Shown: positions 8,735 through 16,821 of the stretch, in pieces
Position numbering within the stretch: the first letter of the stretch is position 1
Layout: each line of letters begins with the position of its first letter
Source: Pirellulaceae bacterium
Lineage (GTDB): Bacteria > Planctomycetota > Planctomycetia > Pirellulales > Pirellulaceae
DNA: 64,000 nt
NCBI GenBank assembly: GCA_029243025.1
Contig: JAQWSU010000039.1
Location: 17,131-81,130, forward strand
Reading direction: 5' to 3'
Notes under the pieces: generated by a model
Database searches by the model: none
What the model saw: only the letters and a program-made list of their open reading frames with translations
Told to the model about the DNA's origin: nothing
Made by a program: the position numbers and the translations under genes

Positions 8735-9531
8735 CACAATCAAACGACTTGACCCGACAACGCCACTGGGAAAAGATGGCTGACGAGTCGATCGACAAGT
8801 TTTCAACATCGTTATGGCGTTGTTTCTGCGACCAACTGTACCTTCGATTCCTGAACGAATGGACGGGCGATCGGCGGTTTCGAGCGGCGTTGAAGACTGA
8901 TCTCTTTGACGAGGTGGTCGGCGATGGACTGGCGGAATGGCTGCTGTCAGCCAGTGATCGTGTGGAGGGTATTGACCTCGTATCGACGATTGCTCAGCAA
9001 GCCGCTCGCCGTCATCCAGGGCTCGTCGCACGTCAGGCCGATGTGAGGTGTCTCGACGCCTACCCTGTGGACCACTTTGATCTTGTGGTGTCTAACTCGA
9101 CGCTGGACCATTTTGCCGACGCATCCGATTTGGCTGTGGCGATCGCGGAGCTTTCTCGGGTGTTAATGCCCAACGGTTTGCTGTTCATCGCGTTGGACAA
9201 TCCTCAGAATCCGATTGTAAACGTCCGTAATCGCTGCTCGTCATCCTCCGAGGGGAACAGTCAACTGATACCCTATTTCATGGGCCACACCGTATCCCAG
9301 GCCGAACTCTGTCGAATGGTGGAGACGACCGGTCTGATCGTGGAGCGGAGCGATCATTTGATGCATGTTCCCCGCGTGCTTTTTCTGCACGCCAGCAAGA
9401 TCTTCTCGCCGGAGTTGCGGTCGGGACAGGCGCTGCTCGGACTAATGCATGCCTTCGAGGTTTTGAATTATCTGCCGACGCGATTTTTGACGGGGCACTA
9501 TTCTGCCGTGTTGGCGAGGAAACCGAACTGA
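8731..9531 (+). CDS. SAM-dependent class I methyltransferase
   Basis: 266 aa from the ATG at 8731, which overlaps the P450 stop (ATGA); a longer frame from 8593 lies inside the P450 gene and is rejected. The Rossmann part is of the Methyltransf_11 type: VEGIDLV (motif I region without the full GxGxG), RQADVRCLDAYPVDHFDLVVSNSTLDHF (motifs II to post-II) and LSRVLMPNGLLFIALDNP (motif III/IV). The target is unknown. Its stop shares bases with the next start (TGATG), so the P450, methyltransferase and second sulfotransferase are translated as one unit. Confidence 0.82.
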   Translation: MTQSNDLTRQRHWEKMADESIDKFSTSLWRCFCDQLYLRFLNEWTGDRRFRAALKTDLFDEVVGDGLAEWLLSASDRVEGIDLVSTIAQQAARRHPGLVARQADVRCLDAYPVDHFDLVVSNSTLDHFADASDLAVAIAELSRVLMPNGLLFIALDNPQNPIVNVRNRCSSSSEGNSQLIPYFMGHTVSQAELCRMVETTGLIVERSDHLMHVPRVLFLHASKIFSPELRSGQALLGLMHAFEVLNYLPTRFLTGHYSAVLARKPN

Positions 9532-10499
9532 TGCGAGAAAATAGTTGCCGGCCGGCGTTCTTTGTGGTGGGTGGCAGTCGTTGCGGCACCACCAGCCTGC
9601 ACCACGCGTTGGTTCATCACCCGGGAATCTTCGTGCCACGCAATAAGTCTCCAAACTATTTCACGGCCGAAGATCTGGCGGACTTTCCGGGGTCGGTGGC
9701 GATGGCTGCCATGAAGGGACATGCGATTACGAATGAGTCCGAGTACTTGGAACTGTTCGCTTCCGCAGCCGACGGGCAGTTGCCAGGCGAGGTCTCGCCC
9801 GTGTACTTGCAGTCGATCAACACGGCGGGCAGAATTTCGGCCTTTGCGCCAGAGGCGCGGATCGTAGCGATTCTTCGCGATCCTGTTGATCGAGCCTTCG
9901 CCCATTACATCGGACGCCGCCGGGATGGCCTCGAGTCGCGCACGAGCTTCGCCGAGGTGATCGCTCCGGAACTGGCCGATCGTGGACCAAAATCGGTGGC
10001 GTTTAACCAGTATCTGGCGATCGGACGCTATGCGCACTTTTTGAAAAGCTTCTACCGCGAGTTTCCCGCCGAACGCATTAAGCTTCTATTCTTCGACGAC
10101 CTGGTTCACGATCCTATTGAGGTGCTCCAAGAACTATTTGCCTTTCTTGGCGTTGAGCAACTGGGGGATCGATTACCGCTGGAGCAGAAGAATCGAGGGG
10201 GCATCATTCGTAATCCCCTGCTGCGAGCCGTCTGGACTCGGTCCGCGTTGCTGCGAGCTCGTCTTCGCCAGCATATACCGGAAACGGTCCGTGATTCGGT
10301 AGGCCGGACATTCCTGGCAAATATGCGGAGGCCGACCCTTGAGGCGAGTATTCATCGTGATCTGACCGAGTATTTTGCGGATTCACTGAGTGAACTCAAA
10401 GCCTTCTGTGGAGATCAATTGGGTAATCGATGTCCATCCGTGCGATGGCTTCATCAAATCGAAATGAACAGGAAACGAGCGGACACGTGGACAGTGTAA
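9531..10499 (+). CDS. PAPS-dependent sulfotransferase (copy 2)
   Basis: 322 aa. 5'-phosphosulfate loop GGSRCGTTSL at residues 16-25, 3'-phosphate site LRDPVDRAFAHYIGRRRDGL, and a DDLVHDP segment typical of the family. Closely related to the copy at 6053. Coupled to the methyltransferase by TGATG and overlapping the next gene (iron-sulfur/FAD subunit) by up to 70 bp. Two sulfotransferases in one cluster suggest two sulfation positions or two acceptors. Confidence 0.9.
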   Translation: MRENSCRPAFFVVGGSRCGTTSLHHALVHHPGIFVPRNKSPNYFTAEDLADFPGSVAMAAMKGHAITNESEYLELFASAADGQLPGEVSPVYLQSINTAGRISAFAPEARIVAILRDPVDRAFAHYIGRRRDGLESRTSFAEVIAPELADRGPKSVAFNQYLAIGRYAHFLKSFYREFPAERIKLLFFDDLVHDPIEVLQELFAFLGVEQLGDRLPLEQKNRGGIIRNPLLRAVWTRSALLRARLRQHIPETVRDSVGRTFLANMRRPTLEASIHRDLTEYFADSLSELKAFCGDQLGNRCPSVRWLHQIEMNRKRADTWTV

Positions 10500-12004
10500 T
10501 AAGATCTTCCGTTGAGTTTCAGGTGAATGGCCGTCGATGCAATGTCTCGGGAGAAGATGTTTTTTTGACGGTCAGTGAGTTCGTGCGTGAAAAACTGAGG
10601 TGTACCGGTACGAAGACGGCTTGCGAGGAAGGCGACTGCGGTTCATGCACGGTGCTGATCGGGCAGCCGTCCGAACACGGCATGGATTACCGATCGGTCA
10701 ACTCATGCATTCGCTTTGTCTTTCAACTCGATGGTTGTCATGTGATTACAGTCGAGGCGTTGGCGGCAGACGGTCAACTCACACCCGTCCAGCAGACGAT
10801 GATCGACTGCCACGGTTCGCAGTGTGGTTTCTGTACACCGGGCTTTGTGATGGCGATGACCGCCGTGTGTCACAAGCGAGCGGAGTCTTGCGATGATACG
10901 CGGCCCGTTGATTGGCCGGTGGAACTCGCCGGAAACCTTTGTCGCTGTACAGGCTACTTGCCGATTTTCGAGGCAGCTCAACGATGCGAGTTGCTGGGTG
11001 CAGAGACCGTGAACTGGCCACCGATTACAGAGACATTCCAGGAAAGGTGTGCGTCGCTCCGAAACCTGCCGTTCGATGTGACTGGTACGCATCGCGGACA
11101 GCCTCGCAGGGTTCTCAGCCCCGTCACGTTGGACGACGCACTGCGCATCCGCGCTGAACATCCCGATGCGCAGGTGATTGCGGGCGCGACGGATCTAGGA
11201 GTCCGCTGGACGAAGTCGCGGCAGGCTGTATCGGAGTGGATCGACCTCGGACGCGTCGCGGAGTTGCGGGGGGGCGTCGTTGTGCCGGCCGGTAACGGCA
11301 GTCGATCAGGGAAGGAAGCCGATTCGCGGGAGACGCCCGCGATCGATGCGGGAGCGATGGCGACCTGGTCGGAATTGTTGCAGCTTGCCGAAAAGGTGTT
11401 GCCGGAATTTGCCGAATTGCTGCAACGGTTTGGTGGTCCTCAGATTCGCAATGCGGGGACGATCGGGGGGAATCTTGTCAATGCGTCCTCCGTAGCCGAT
11501 TCACTGCCACTGCTCTGCGTCATGGAGGCCGAGTTGGAACTGGCTTCGCGTGAGGGGCGACGTTGGGTCGGGATTAACCAATTCTTTACAGCGAATCGCA
11601 GGACCTTGCTTCGAGACGATGAATTGTTGGCTCGCGTGCGACTCCCGCTGCCCTTGTCTCGCCAACGATTGCGTCTCTATAAAGTGAGCCGACGTCGCGA
11701 CTTGGACATTGCGACAATCACAGCAGCCATTTGCGTGCAGGTAGAAGACGGACGCATCGAACAGGCCGCGATCGCGGTTGGGGGAGCGGGGCCGACGGTG
11801 CGGAGACTGAAGCGGGTTGAGGGCTGGTTGATCGATCGCCCCTGTGATGAAGAGACATTCACGCGGGCAGGCGAGGTTGCGGTGCAGGAAGTGTCGCCCT
11901 GGTCCGATGTACGCGGATCGGCCGAATATCGTCGCCAACTCGTGCGGAGTCTCCTGCTGCGGTACTTTCATGAAATGGCGTCTGGAATTGAGGCTGCTGA
12001 GTAG
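10430..12004 (+). CDS. Xanthine-dehydrogenase-type small subunit ([2Fe-2S] + FAD, XdhA-like)
   Basis: 524 aa. The N-terminal third binds two [2Fe-2S] clusters: CEEGDCGSC plus a later cysteine, then CGFCTPG and CRCTG. The middle is the FAD domain (AGATDLG, FGGPQIRNAGTIGGNLVNAS), followed by the CO-dehydrogenase flavoprotein C-terminal domain. It passes electrons from the molybdenum subunit downstream to NAD or another acceptor. The first possible start overlaps the sulfotransferase by 70 bp; ATG 10445 and GTG 10487 are alternatives, and the last would reduce the overlap to 13 bp. Family is clear, substrate not. Confidence 0.92.
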   Translation: MSIRAMASSNRNEQETSGHVDSVIRSSVEFQVNGRRCNVSGEDVFLTVSEFVREKLRCTGTKTACEEGDCGSCTVLIGQPSEHGMDYRSVNSCIRFVFQLDGCHVITVEALAADGQLTPVQQTMIDCHGSQCGFCTPGFVMAMTAVCHKRAESCDDTRPVDWPVELAGNLCRCTGYLPIFEAAQRCELLGAETVNWPPITETFQERCASLRNLPFDVTGTHRGQPRRVLSPVTLDDALRIRAEHPDAQVIAGATDLGVRWTKSRQAVSEWIDLGRVAELRGGVVVPAGNGSRSGKEADSRETPAIDAGAMATWSELLQLAEKVLPEFAELLQRFGGPQIRNAGTIGGNLVNASSVADSLPLLCVMEAELELASREGRRWVGINQFFTANRRTLLRDDELLARVRLPLPLSRQRLRLYKVSRRRDLDIATITAAICVQVEDGRIEQAAIAVGGAGPTVRRLKRVEGWLIDRPCDEETFTRAGEVAVQEVSPWSDVRGSAEYRRQLVRSLLLRYFHEMASGIEAAE

Positions 12005-12024
12005 ATCGCAGGTGCGGTAAGACA

Positions 12025-14367
12025 ATGACGCAAAAGCTGAAGCAAAAAACATCTGGATCGGTCGGCACGCCAATCGCCCTTGAATCGGCGATCGGTCATG
12101 TGACGGGAACGGCCGACTTTCTAGCCGATATTCCACCTCGGTCGGACGAGTTGTGTGTTGGACTCGTCGTGAGTCCGCTGGCAAGTGGGCGAATCATTGA
12201 GGTCGATGTGGCGACGGCACGCACCTTGCCCGGCGTTGCGGTGGTGCTCACGTCGGATGACCTGCCAGCCGCCCGGCGGTTTGGGCCATTACAGGCGGAT
12301 GAACCCGTCCTGGTGGAAGGTGAAGTGTTGTATGTTGGTCAACCGGTGGTCGTGATCGCGGCCGATTGCCCGGCGACGCTGGACCAAGCCCGGAAGCTGG
12401 TGCGGATAGAGATCGAAGAGACGCCGCCGATCCTTTCGGTCGACGAAGCGGTGGCACGGCAGCGGTTTCTGGGGCCCGAGGTGCGGTTCCAGCAGGGCGA
12501 CGCGACGTCGGCGATGACCAGGGCTCCGCATGTGCGGGAGGGAGTGTTTCACACGTTGGGGCAAGAACATTTTTATTTCGAGACTCAGGCGGCACTGGCG
12601 GTTCCCGGAGAGGATGGGCAGATAACCATTCACTCGTCGACGCAAGGGCCGACGGAGATTCAACGCGTGGTATCGCTCGTGCTTGGCATTGGCATGCACC
12701 AAGTGGTGGTTGCCTGCAAACGAATGGGGGGTGGATTTGGAGGAAAGGAGACCCAGGGGACGTTGCCCGCGGTGCTGGTCTCGTTAGTCGCACGGGCCAC
12801 CGGCCGAGCTGCTCGGATCGTTTATCGTCGGGAGGAGGACGGTGAGTTGACCGGTAAACGGCACGCTTACCGCGCCAATTGGCAGATCGGGTTCGACGAC
12901 TCAGGACACGTGCTGGCCTATCGCGTGCATTTCTATTCCGATGGCGGTGCAGCCATGGACCTGTCTCAGGCTGTCTTAGAACGATCGATGTTCCACGCCG
13001 ACAATGCCTATTACCTTGAGCATGCTGACATTCGAGGACAAGTCTGTTTCACGAACTTCCCGCCTGCGACGGCGTTCCGAGGTTTCGGAGGTCCTCAGGC
13101 AGTGGCAGTGATCGAGAACGCGATGCAGGAGATGACGGCCTGCTTGCATGGGAAAGGTGTCACAACTCTTGCCGCCGCAGACATCCAGACACGCAACCTC
13201 TACGGCCACGACGAAAGGAATGTTACTCCCTATGGCCAGGTCGTCCATGGAAATCACTTGGACCAAATTGTGGGGAAACTGCTTGTGAAGAGTGACTATC
13301 GGCCACGTCTGGCGGAAATCGAGCGGCGAAATGCGGTCGATCGTATCTGGCTCCGTGGGCTGGCGATGGTCCCTGTCAAATTTGGTCTGTCGTTCACGAC
13401 CAAGATGTTGAACCAGGCGAACGCGCTGGTGCTGGTCTATGCCGATGGTACGGTGCAGGTATCGACAGGCGGTACGGAGATGGGGCAAGGATTGTACACG
13501 AAGCTTCGACAATTAGTCGCAGACGTGTTTGGTCTATTGCCTACGAGGGTGGTGATCATGACCACCTCAACAGAAAAGAACAACAATACGTCACCGACGG
13601 CTGCTTCGGCGAGTACCGACTTAAATGGCGCGGCAGCCGTATCAGCCTCGGAGACAATTCGCACGAGGTTGGCGATGTGGGCTGCGCGACATTTTGCTGG
13701 AGCGTCGAATCAAGCAGTGGAGGACATCGATCGGATCGCTTTCGAACAGGAATGGGTGTTCGATCGACGAGACCCATCACGCCGAATAAGATTCGCTGAT
13801 GCTTGTGAAGGGGCGAAGGCGGACCGAGTGGATCTGGGGGCCCGAGGCTTTTTCGCGACGCCCGGAATCGATTTCAACCAAGAGACAGGGAAGGGGAATC
13901 CGTTTTACTACTTTGCCCAGGGCGCGACGGTAGCCGAGGTGTGTATCGACCGTTTCACCGGCGAGTTGACGGTGCCGCGCGCGGATATCCTCATCGATGT
14001 TGGACGGTCGATCAACCCTGCTATCGATCGGGGGCAGTTGATAGGTGGATTTGTGCAGGGGATGGGCTGGGTGACGAACGAGTGCCTGGTCTACGATGAG
14101 CGGGGCCGATTGTTGACGACGAATGCCTCGACCTACAAAATTCCCGCGGCCTCCGATGTGCCGGCCGAGTTTAACTGGGAGTTTTTCGCGACTGACGACT
14201 CGGTCACTGCGATTGCGGGCAGCAAGGGTGTGGGCGAACCGCCCTTCCTGCACGCGCTGGCAGTCTGGTCGGCGGCCAAGCACGCACTCGCTTGCGCGTC
14301 TCCATCCGCTGCCCGAAAACTCGGCCTCCCCGCCAGTGCCGAGGCGATCCGTGGCTCGCTGGGATAA
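12025..14367 (+). CDS. Molybdenum hydroxylase large subunit (XdhB-like)
   Basis: 780 aa, 20 bp after the small subunit. Family landmarks: STQGPTEIQ (Moco region), CKRMGGGFGGKE, the ATAFRGFGGPQ arginine segment, and GSKGVGEPPF near the C-terminus with the catalytic glutamate at about residue 738. Together with the upstream [2Fe-2S]/FAD subunit it should hydroxylate a purine, N-heterocycle or aldehyde. No xdhC-type cofactor maturation gene is in the window. Being last in a run with a P450, methyltransferase and sulfotransferases, it may tailor a secondary metabolite instead of degrading purines (inference). Confidence 0.93.
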   Translation: MTQKLKQKTSGSVGTPIALESAIGHVTGTADFLADIPPRSDELCVGLVVSPLASGRIIEVDVATARTLPGVAVVLTSDDLPAARRFGPLQADEPVLVEGEVLYVGQPVVVIAADCPATLDQARKLVRIEIEETPPILSVDEAVARQRFLGPEVRFQQGDATSAMTRAPHVREGVFHTLGQEHFYFETQAALAVPGEDGQITIHSSTQGPTEIQRVVSLVLGIGMHQVVVACKRMGGGFGGKETQGTLPAVLVSLVARATGRAARIVYRREEDGELTGKRHAYRANWQIGFDDSGHVLAYRVHFYSDGGAAMDLSQAVLERSMFHADNAYYLEHADIRGQVCFTNFPPATAFRGFGGPQAVAVIENAMQEMTACLHGKGVTTLAAADIQTRNLYGHDERNVTPYGQVVHGNHLDQIVGKLLVKSDYRPRLAEIERRNAVDRIWLRGLAMVPVKFGLSFTTKMLNQANALVLVYADGTVQVSTGGTEMGQGLYTKLRQLVADVFGLLPTRVVIMTTSTEKNNNTSPTAASASTDLNGAAAVSASETIRTRLAMWAARHFAGASNQAVEDIDRIAFEQEWVFDRRDPSRRIRFADACEGAKADRVDLGARGFFATPGIDFNQETGKGNPFYYFAQGATVAEVCIDRFTGELTVPRADILIDVGRSINPAIDRGQLIGGFVQGMGWVTNECLVYDERGRLLTTNASTYKIPAASDVPAEFNWEFFATDDSVTAIAGSKGVGEPPFLHALAVWSAAKHALACASPSAARKLGLPASAEAIRGSLG

Positions 14368-14569
14368 ATCTTCCGGAACGCGAGTCTCGCGTCCCTCGAT
14401 GGCTCATTCGATTGCGGCGTTTCCCGCTCGTTGCGTCAAGAAATCGAAATTCACAAATAGCGCGAACCCTTGGGGCTGAGTGATGTCTGTCAAATCGATG
14501 CCGGGTCGTCGTCTCAGGTATCTTGCCGTAAATTTCAGTCCATATCTAAAACCCCCAAGGAGCTCTGAA

Positions 14570-14724
14570 ATGCGATCTCGAACACTAACAAGTGCGCTGT
14601 TGAGCTCGAGCTTTCTGTTGGGGTAGTCCCGTCGTCTGCTGAGCTCTCACCGCAACGATTTCCTGTAGCTGATTTGTTTTTCTGCGCGCCCTGTGTGCGC
14701 CATTCTTCGAGAGAGCCAATATGA
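14570..14724 (+). pseudogene. Short secreted ORF with a one-base frameshift, just ahead of rbfA-like gene
   Basis: A strong ribosome site (AAGGAGCTCTGAA) precedes ATG 14570, which opens a signal-peptide-like sequence MRSRTLTSALLSSSFLLG ending at TAG 14624. One extra G in the G-run at 14620-14623 would join it to VVPSSAELSPQRF...FFCAPC, which gives a sensible signal-peptidase site and ends in TGA overlapping the next ATG (ATGA, 14721-14724). The matched frame and overlap argue for a real gene broken by a homopolymer deletion, or a sequencing error. Product would be about 51 residues with a CAPC motif; function unknown. Confidence 0.45.
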
Positions 14725-15155
14725 CCCTTGATAAGCGTATTCGCGAGCAGTTGCTTGCGCATTGCGGACAACTTCACGACGACGATGGGGTAGATCCGCG
14801 TCAATTTTTTCGGAAAGAAAAAAATCGTACTCAACAGCATTACAAGGCTCAGCAACTCTGTAAGCAAGTTGCTGAGACATTAGCGCTCGTCTTAGCTAGC
14901 GAGTTTGCCGATGATCGACTTCACAATCTGCAGATCGAAAAAGTTGAACCGGCGCCTAATGCTTCTCAATTGTCCGTGACGTTCCGTACAGAGACGGTCT
15001 GTACTTGTGTTGAAAACGAAGCGATCCTGACACGACTCAACATGGTTGGTGGGCAACTTCGCGCTGCGGTAGCCGCTGCGATTACGCGAAAGCGTGCTCC
15101 GAAGCTCGTTTTTCGATTGGTCGGCCCGAGTGATGGCAAGGAGGTGGACGCATGA
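14721..15155 (+). CDS. RbfA-like protein
   Basis: 144 aa. The pattern resembles ribosome-binding factor A: RIREQLLAHC at the N-terminus, an early DPR, the strand LHNLQIEKVEPAP followed by LSVTFRTE, and a terminal KRAPKLVFRLV, matching the RxxPxLxF end of RbfA. It is more divergent than a housekeeping RbfA and carries cysteines (CTC). The stop overlaps the rtcB start by ATGA, and AAGGAGG inside its end serves rtcB. The pairing suggests a role with the RNA ligase, for instance ribosome or rRNA repair (inference). Confidence 0.62.
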   Translation: MTLDKRIREQLLAHCGQLHDDDGVDPRQFFRKEKNRTQQHYKAQQLCKQVAETLALVLASEFADDRLHNLQIEKVEPAPNASQLSVTFRTETVCTCVENEAILTRLNMVGGQLRAAVAAAITRKRAPKLVFRLVGPSDGKEVDA

Positions 15156-16297
15156 GCAAAAACGCCTCGAAGGGGAAATTGCGAACGTGGCTCACTGAGC
15201 CGTTGACAAAAGAAGTCAGCAGGTCGCTTCACCGCTTGGTGAATGCAGACGATGTCCAAAGAATCGTCGTCATGCCGGACGTTCACTTAGCCGCCGATGT
15301 TTGTGTCGGCGCCGTGCTGGCGACATCTCAACTCATTTATCCGGCAGCTGTCGGGGGAGACATTGGTTGCGGCATGGCTGCGGTGCGTGTGGATGGCGAG
15401 GCCGATTTACTGCACGGAGAGCAGGCAGCCTCGCTTTTGCTGTCGGCTTTATACAGTCGAGTGCCCACCAATCGCCACTCGCGGGACACCGCGCCCCATG
15501 CGCTGCCGACGGAATTGGGAAGTATTTCTCTGAATCATCCCAGCTTAGACCGACGTAAGCACCGAGATGGGCGTGTACAACTGGGTACCCTTGGGCGTGG
15601 TAACCACTTTCTCGAGTTTCAAGCAGATCAGGAAGGTCAACTGTGGTTCATGGTCCACAGTGGCTCTCGAGCGATGGGGCAGGCAATCACCGACTATCAT
15701 TTGTCTCAGGCGGAAACAGGATTCACTGGCTTGAAGTACTTGGATTCGGAAACGATAGCCGGACAAGATTATCTGCACGACATGGAGTGGGCGCTTCGTT
15801 ACGCTGAGCGGAATCGACTTTGCATGGCGAGAACCGTGGCAAGACTGTTGCACGACTTATTTGGCGTCGAGACGGATTGGACGTCGCTTATCCACGGTCA
15901 CCATAACCATGTGGTTCAAGAAAAGCACTTAGGTGAAACGTTGTGGGTCCACCGAAAAGGTGCCCAATCATCACGACGCAATGAAGCGGGGATTATTCCG
16001 GGGTCGATGGGAACCGCCAGTTTTTTGGTGTCCGGCCGTGGTTGCCAATCATCGCTCTGTTCTAGTTCTCACGGAGCTGGACGCAAGCTGAGTCGCGGTA
16101 AGGCTCGGCAGGCGATTAGTACCTCGCAACTACATCGGCAGATGAGGCGAGTGCGATTCGATCATCGTAAGGCGTCAGTTTTGCGAGAAGAGGCCCCGGA
16201 AGCTTATAAGGATATCTATGCTGTGATGCGGGCCCAGAAAGAGCTGACTCGAATTACGGCTGAGCTGAAACCCGTTCTTTGTTATAAAGGGCATTGA
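15152..16297 (+). CDS. rtcB: RtcB-family RNA ligase
   Basis: 381 aa, in the short range for RtcB. Motifs: MPDVHLAADVCVGAV, the metal cysteine in GGDIGCGM, GTLGRGNHFLE, MVHSGSRAMG, IIPGSMGTASFLVSG and the guanylylated histidine in SSHGAGR. RtcB joins 3'-phosphate or 2',3'-cyclic phosphate RNA ends to 5'-OH ends using GTP and Mn. All catalytic elements appear intact. Translation is coupled to the RbfA-like gene, with a perfect Shine-Dalgarno (AAGGAGG, 15138-15144). No archease, RtcA, RtcR or PrfH gene is near. Confidence 0.93.
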   Translation: MSKNASKGKLRTWLTEPLTKEVSRSLHRLVNADDVQRIVVMPDVHLAADVCVGAVLATSQLIYPAAVGGDIGCGMAAVRVDGEADLLHGEQAASLLLSALYSRVPTNRHSRDTAPHALPTELGSISLNHPSLDRRKHRDGRVQLGTLGRGNHFLEFQADQEGQLWFMVHSGSRAMGQAITDYHLSQAETGFTGLKYLDSETIAGQDYLHDMEWALRYAERNRLCMARTVARLLHDLFGVETDWTSLIHGHHNHVVQEKHLGETLWVHRKGAQSSRRNEAGIIPGSMGTASFLVSGRGCQSSLCSSSHGAGRKLSRGKARQAISTSQLHRQMRRVRFDHRKASVLREEAPEAYKDIYAVMRAQKELTRITAELKPVLCYKGH

Positions 16298-16821
16298 ATA
16301 TTTGCCTTCTTATCGGCCTTCGGGGACACCGAGGATTTCTGACCAATCTCAGGTCTCGACTCGAAATTGTCGAAATCTGAGCTGAGGCACAGTTTGCAGC
16401 TAGGCCATGATCTTTAATGGATCGCAAAAAAAAATCTTACTAGGTCGGAATGTGCGATCGATGAGAGCCTTTCAACTCACTCACCTCTATCTTGATGCGG
16501 CTCGGATAGACAAAGATCTCAGCGAAGCCAATTGATTTTTTTTAGCTTGTCGTGTGCAGCCATGCGACACCCGCACTCCGCCGATTTTATCTTGGAAGGG
16601 ATTTGATCTTCTGTTGAGATTCGCAGCAGGTAAGTCCCGTGTTGTCCATCGTTTGATACGACTTGCCGTACCTTGTTGTTGTTTGATTCGAGTTGTTTTG
16701 GGCTTCTTGCAAAGAGCGTGCAGGGCTGTGTCTCGCGCGGTGGCTGCCATGATGACAATGGCAGGCGATGGTGTGATCAGCGATGGATTGTCTCGTCCCC
16801 ACAATCTCCCGGAGGTTTTTG
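16298..16821. other. Spacer between convergent genes
   Basis: No gene found. A 7-bp inverted repeat (CTGCCAT / ATGGCAG, 16744-16764) lies about 60 bases past the minus-strand stop and could be a 3'-end hairpin; no T-run follows. Confidence 0.4.

Noticed and set aside
14378..14392. Terminator after the molybdenum hydroxylase (stem ACGCGA / TCGCGT, loop GTC)
   Set aside because: Short stem and no T-run; not enough to call.
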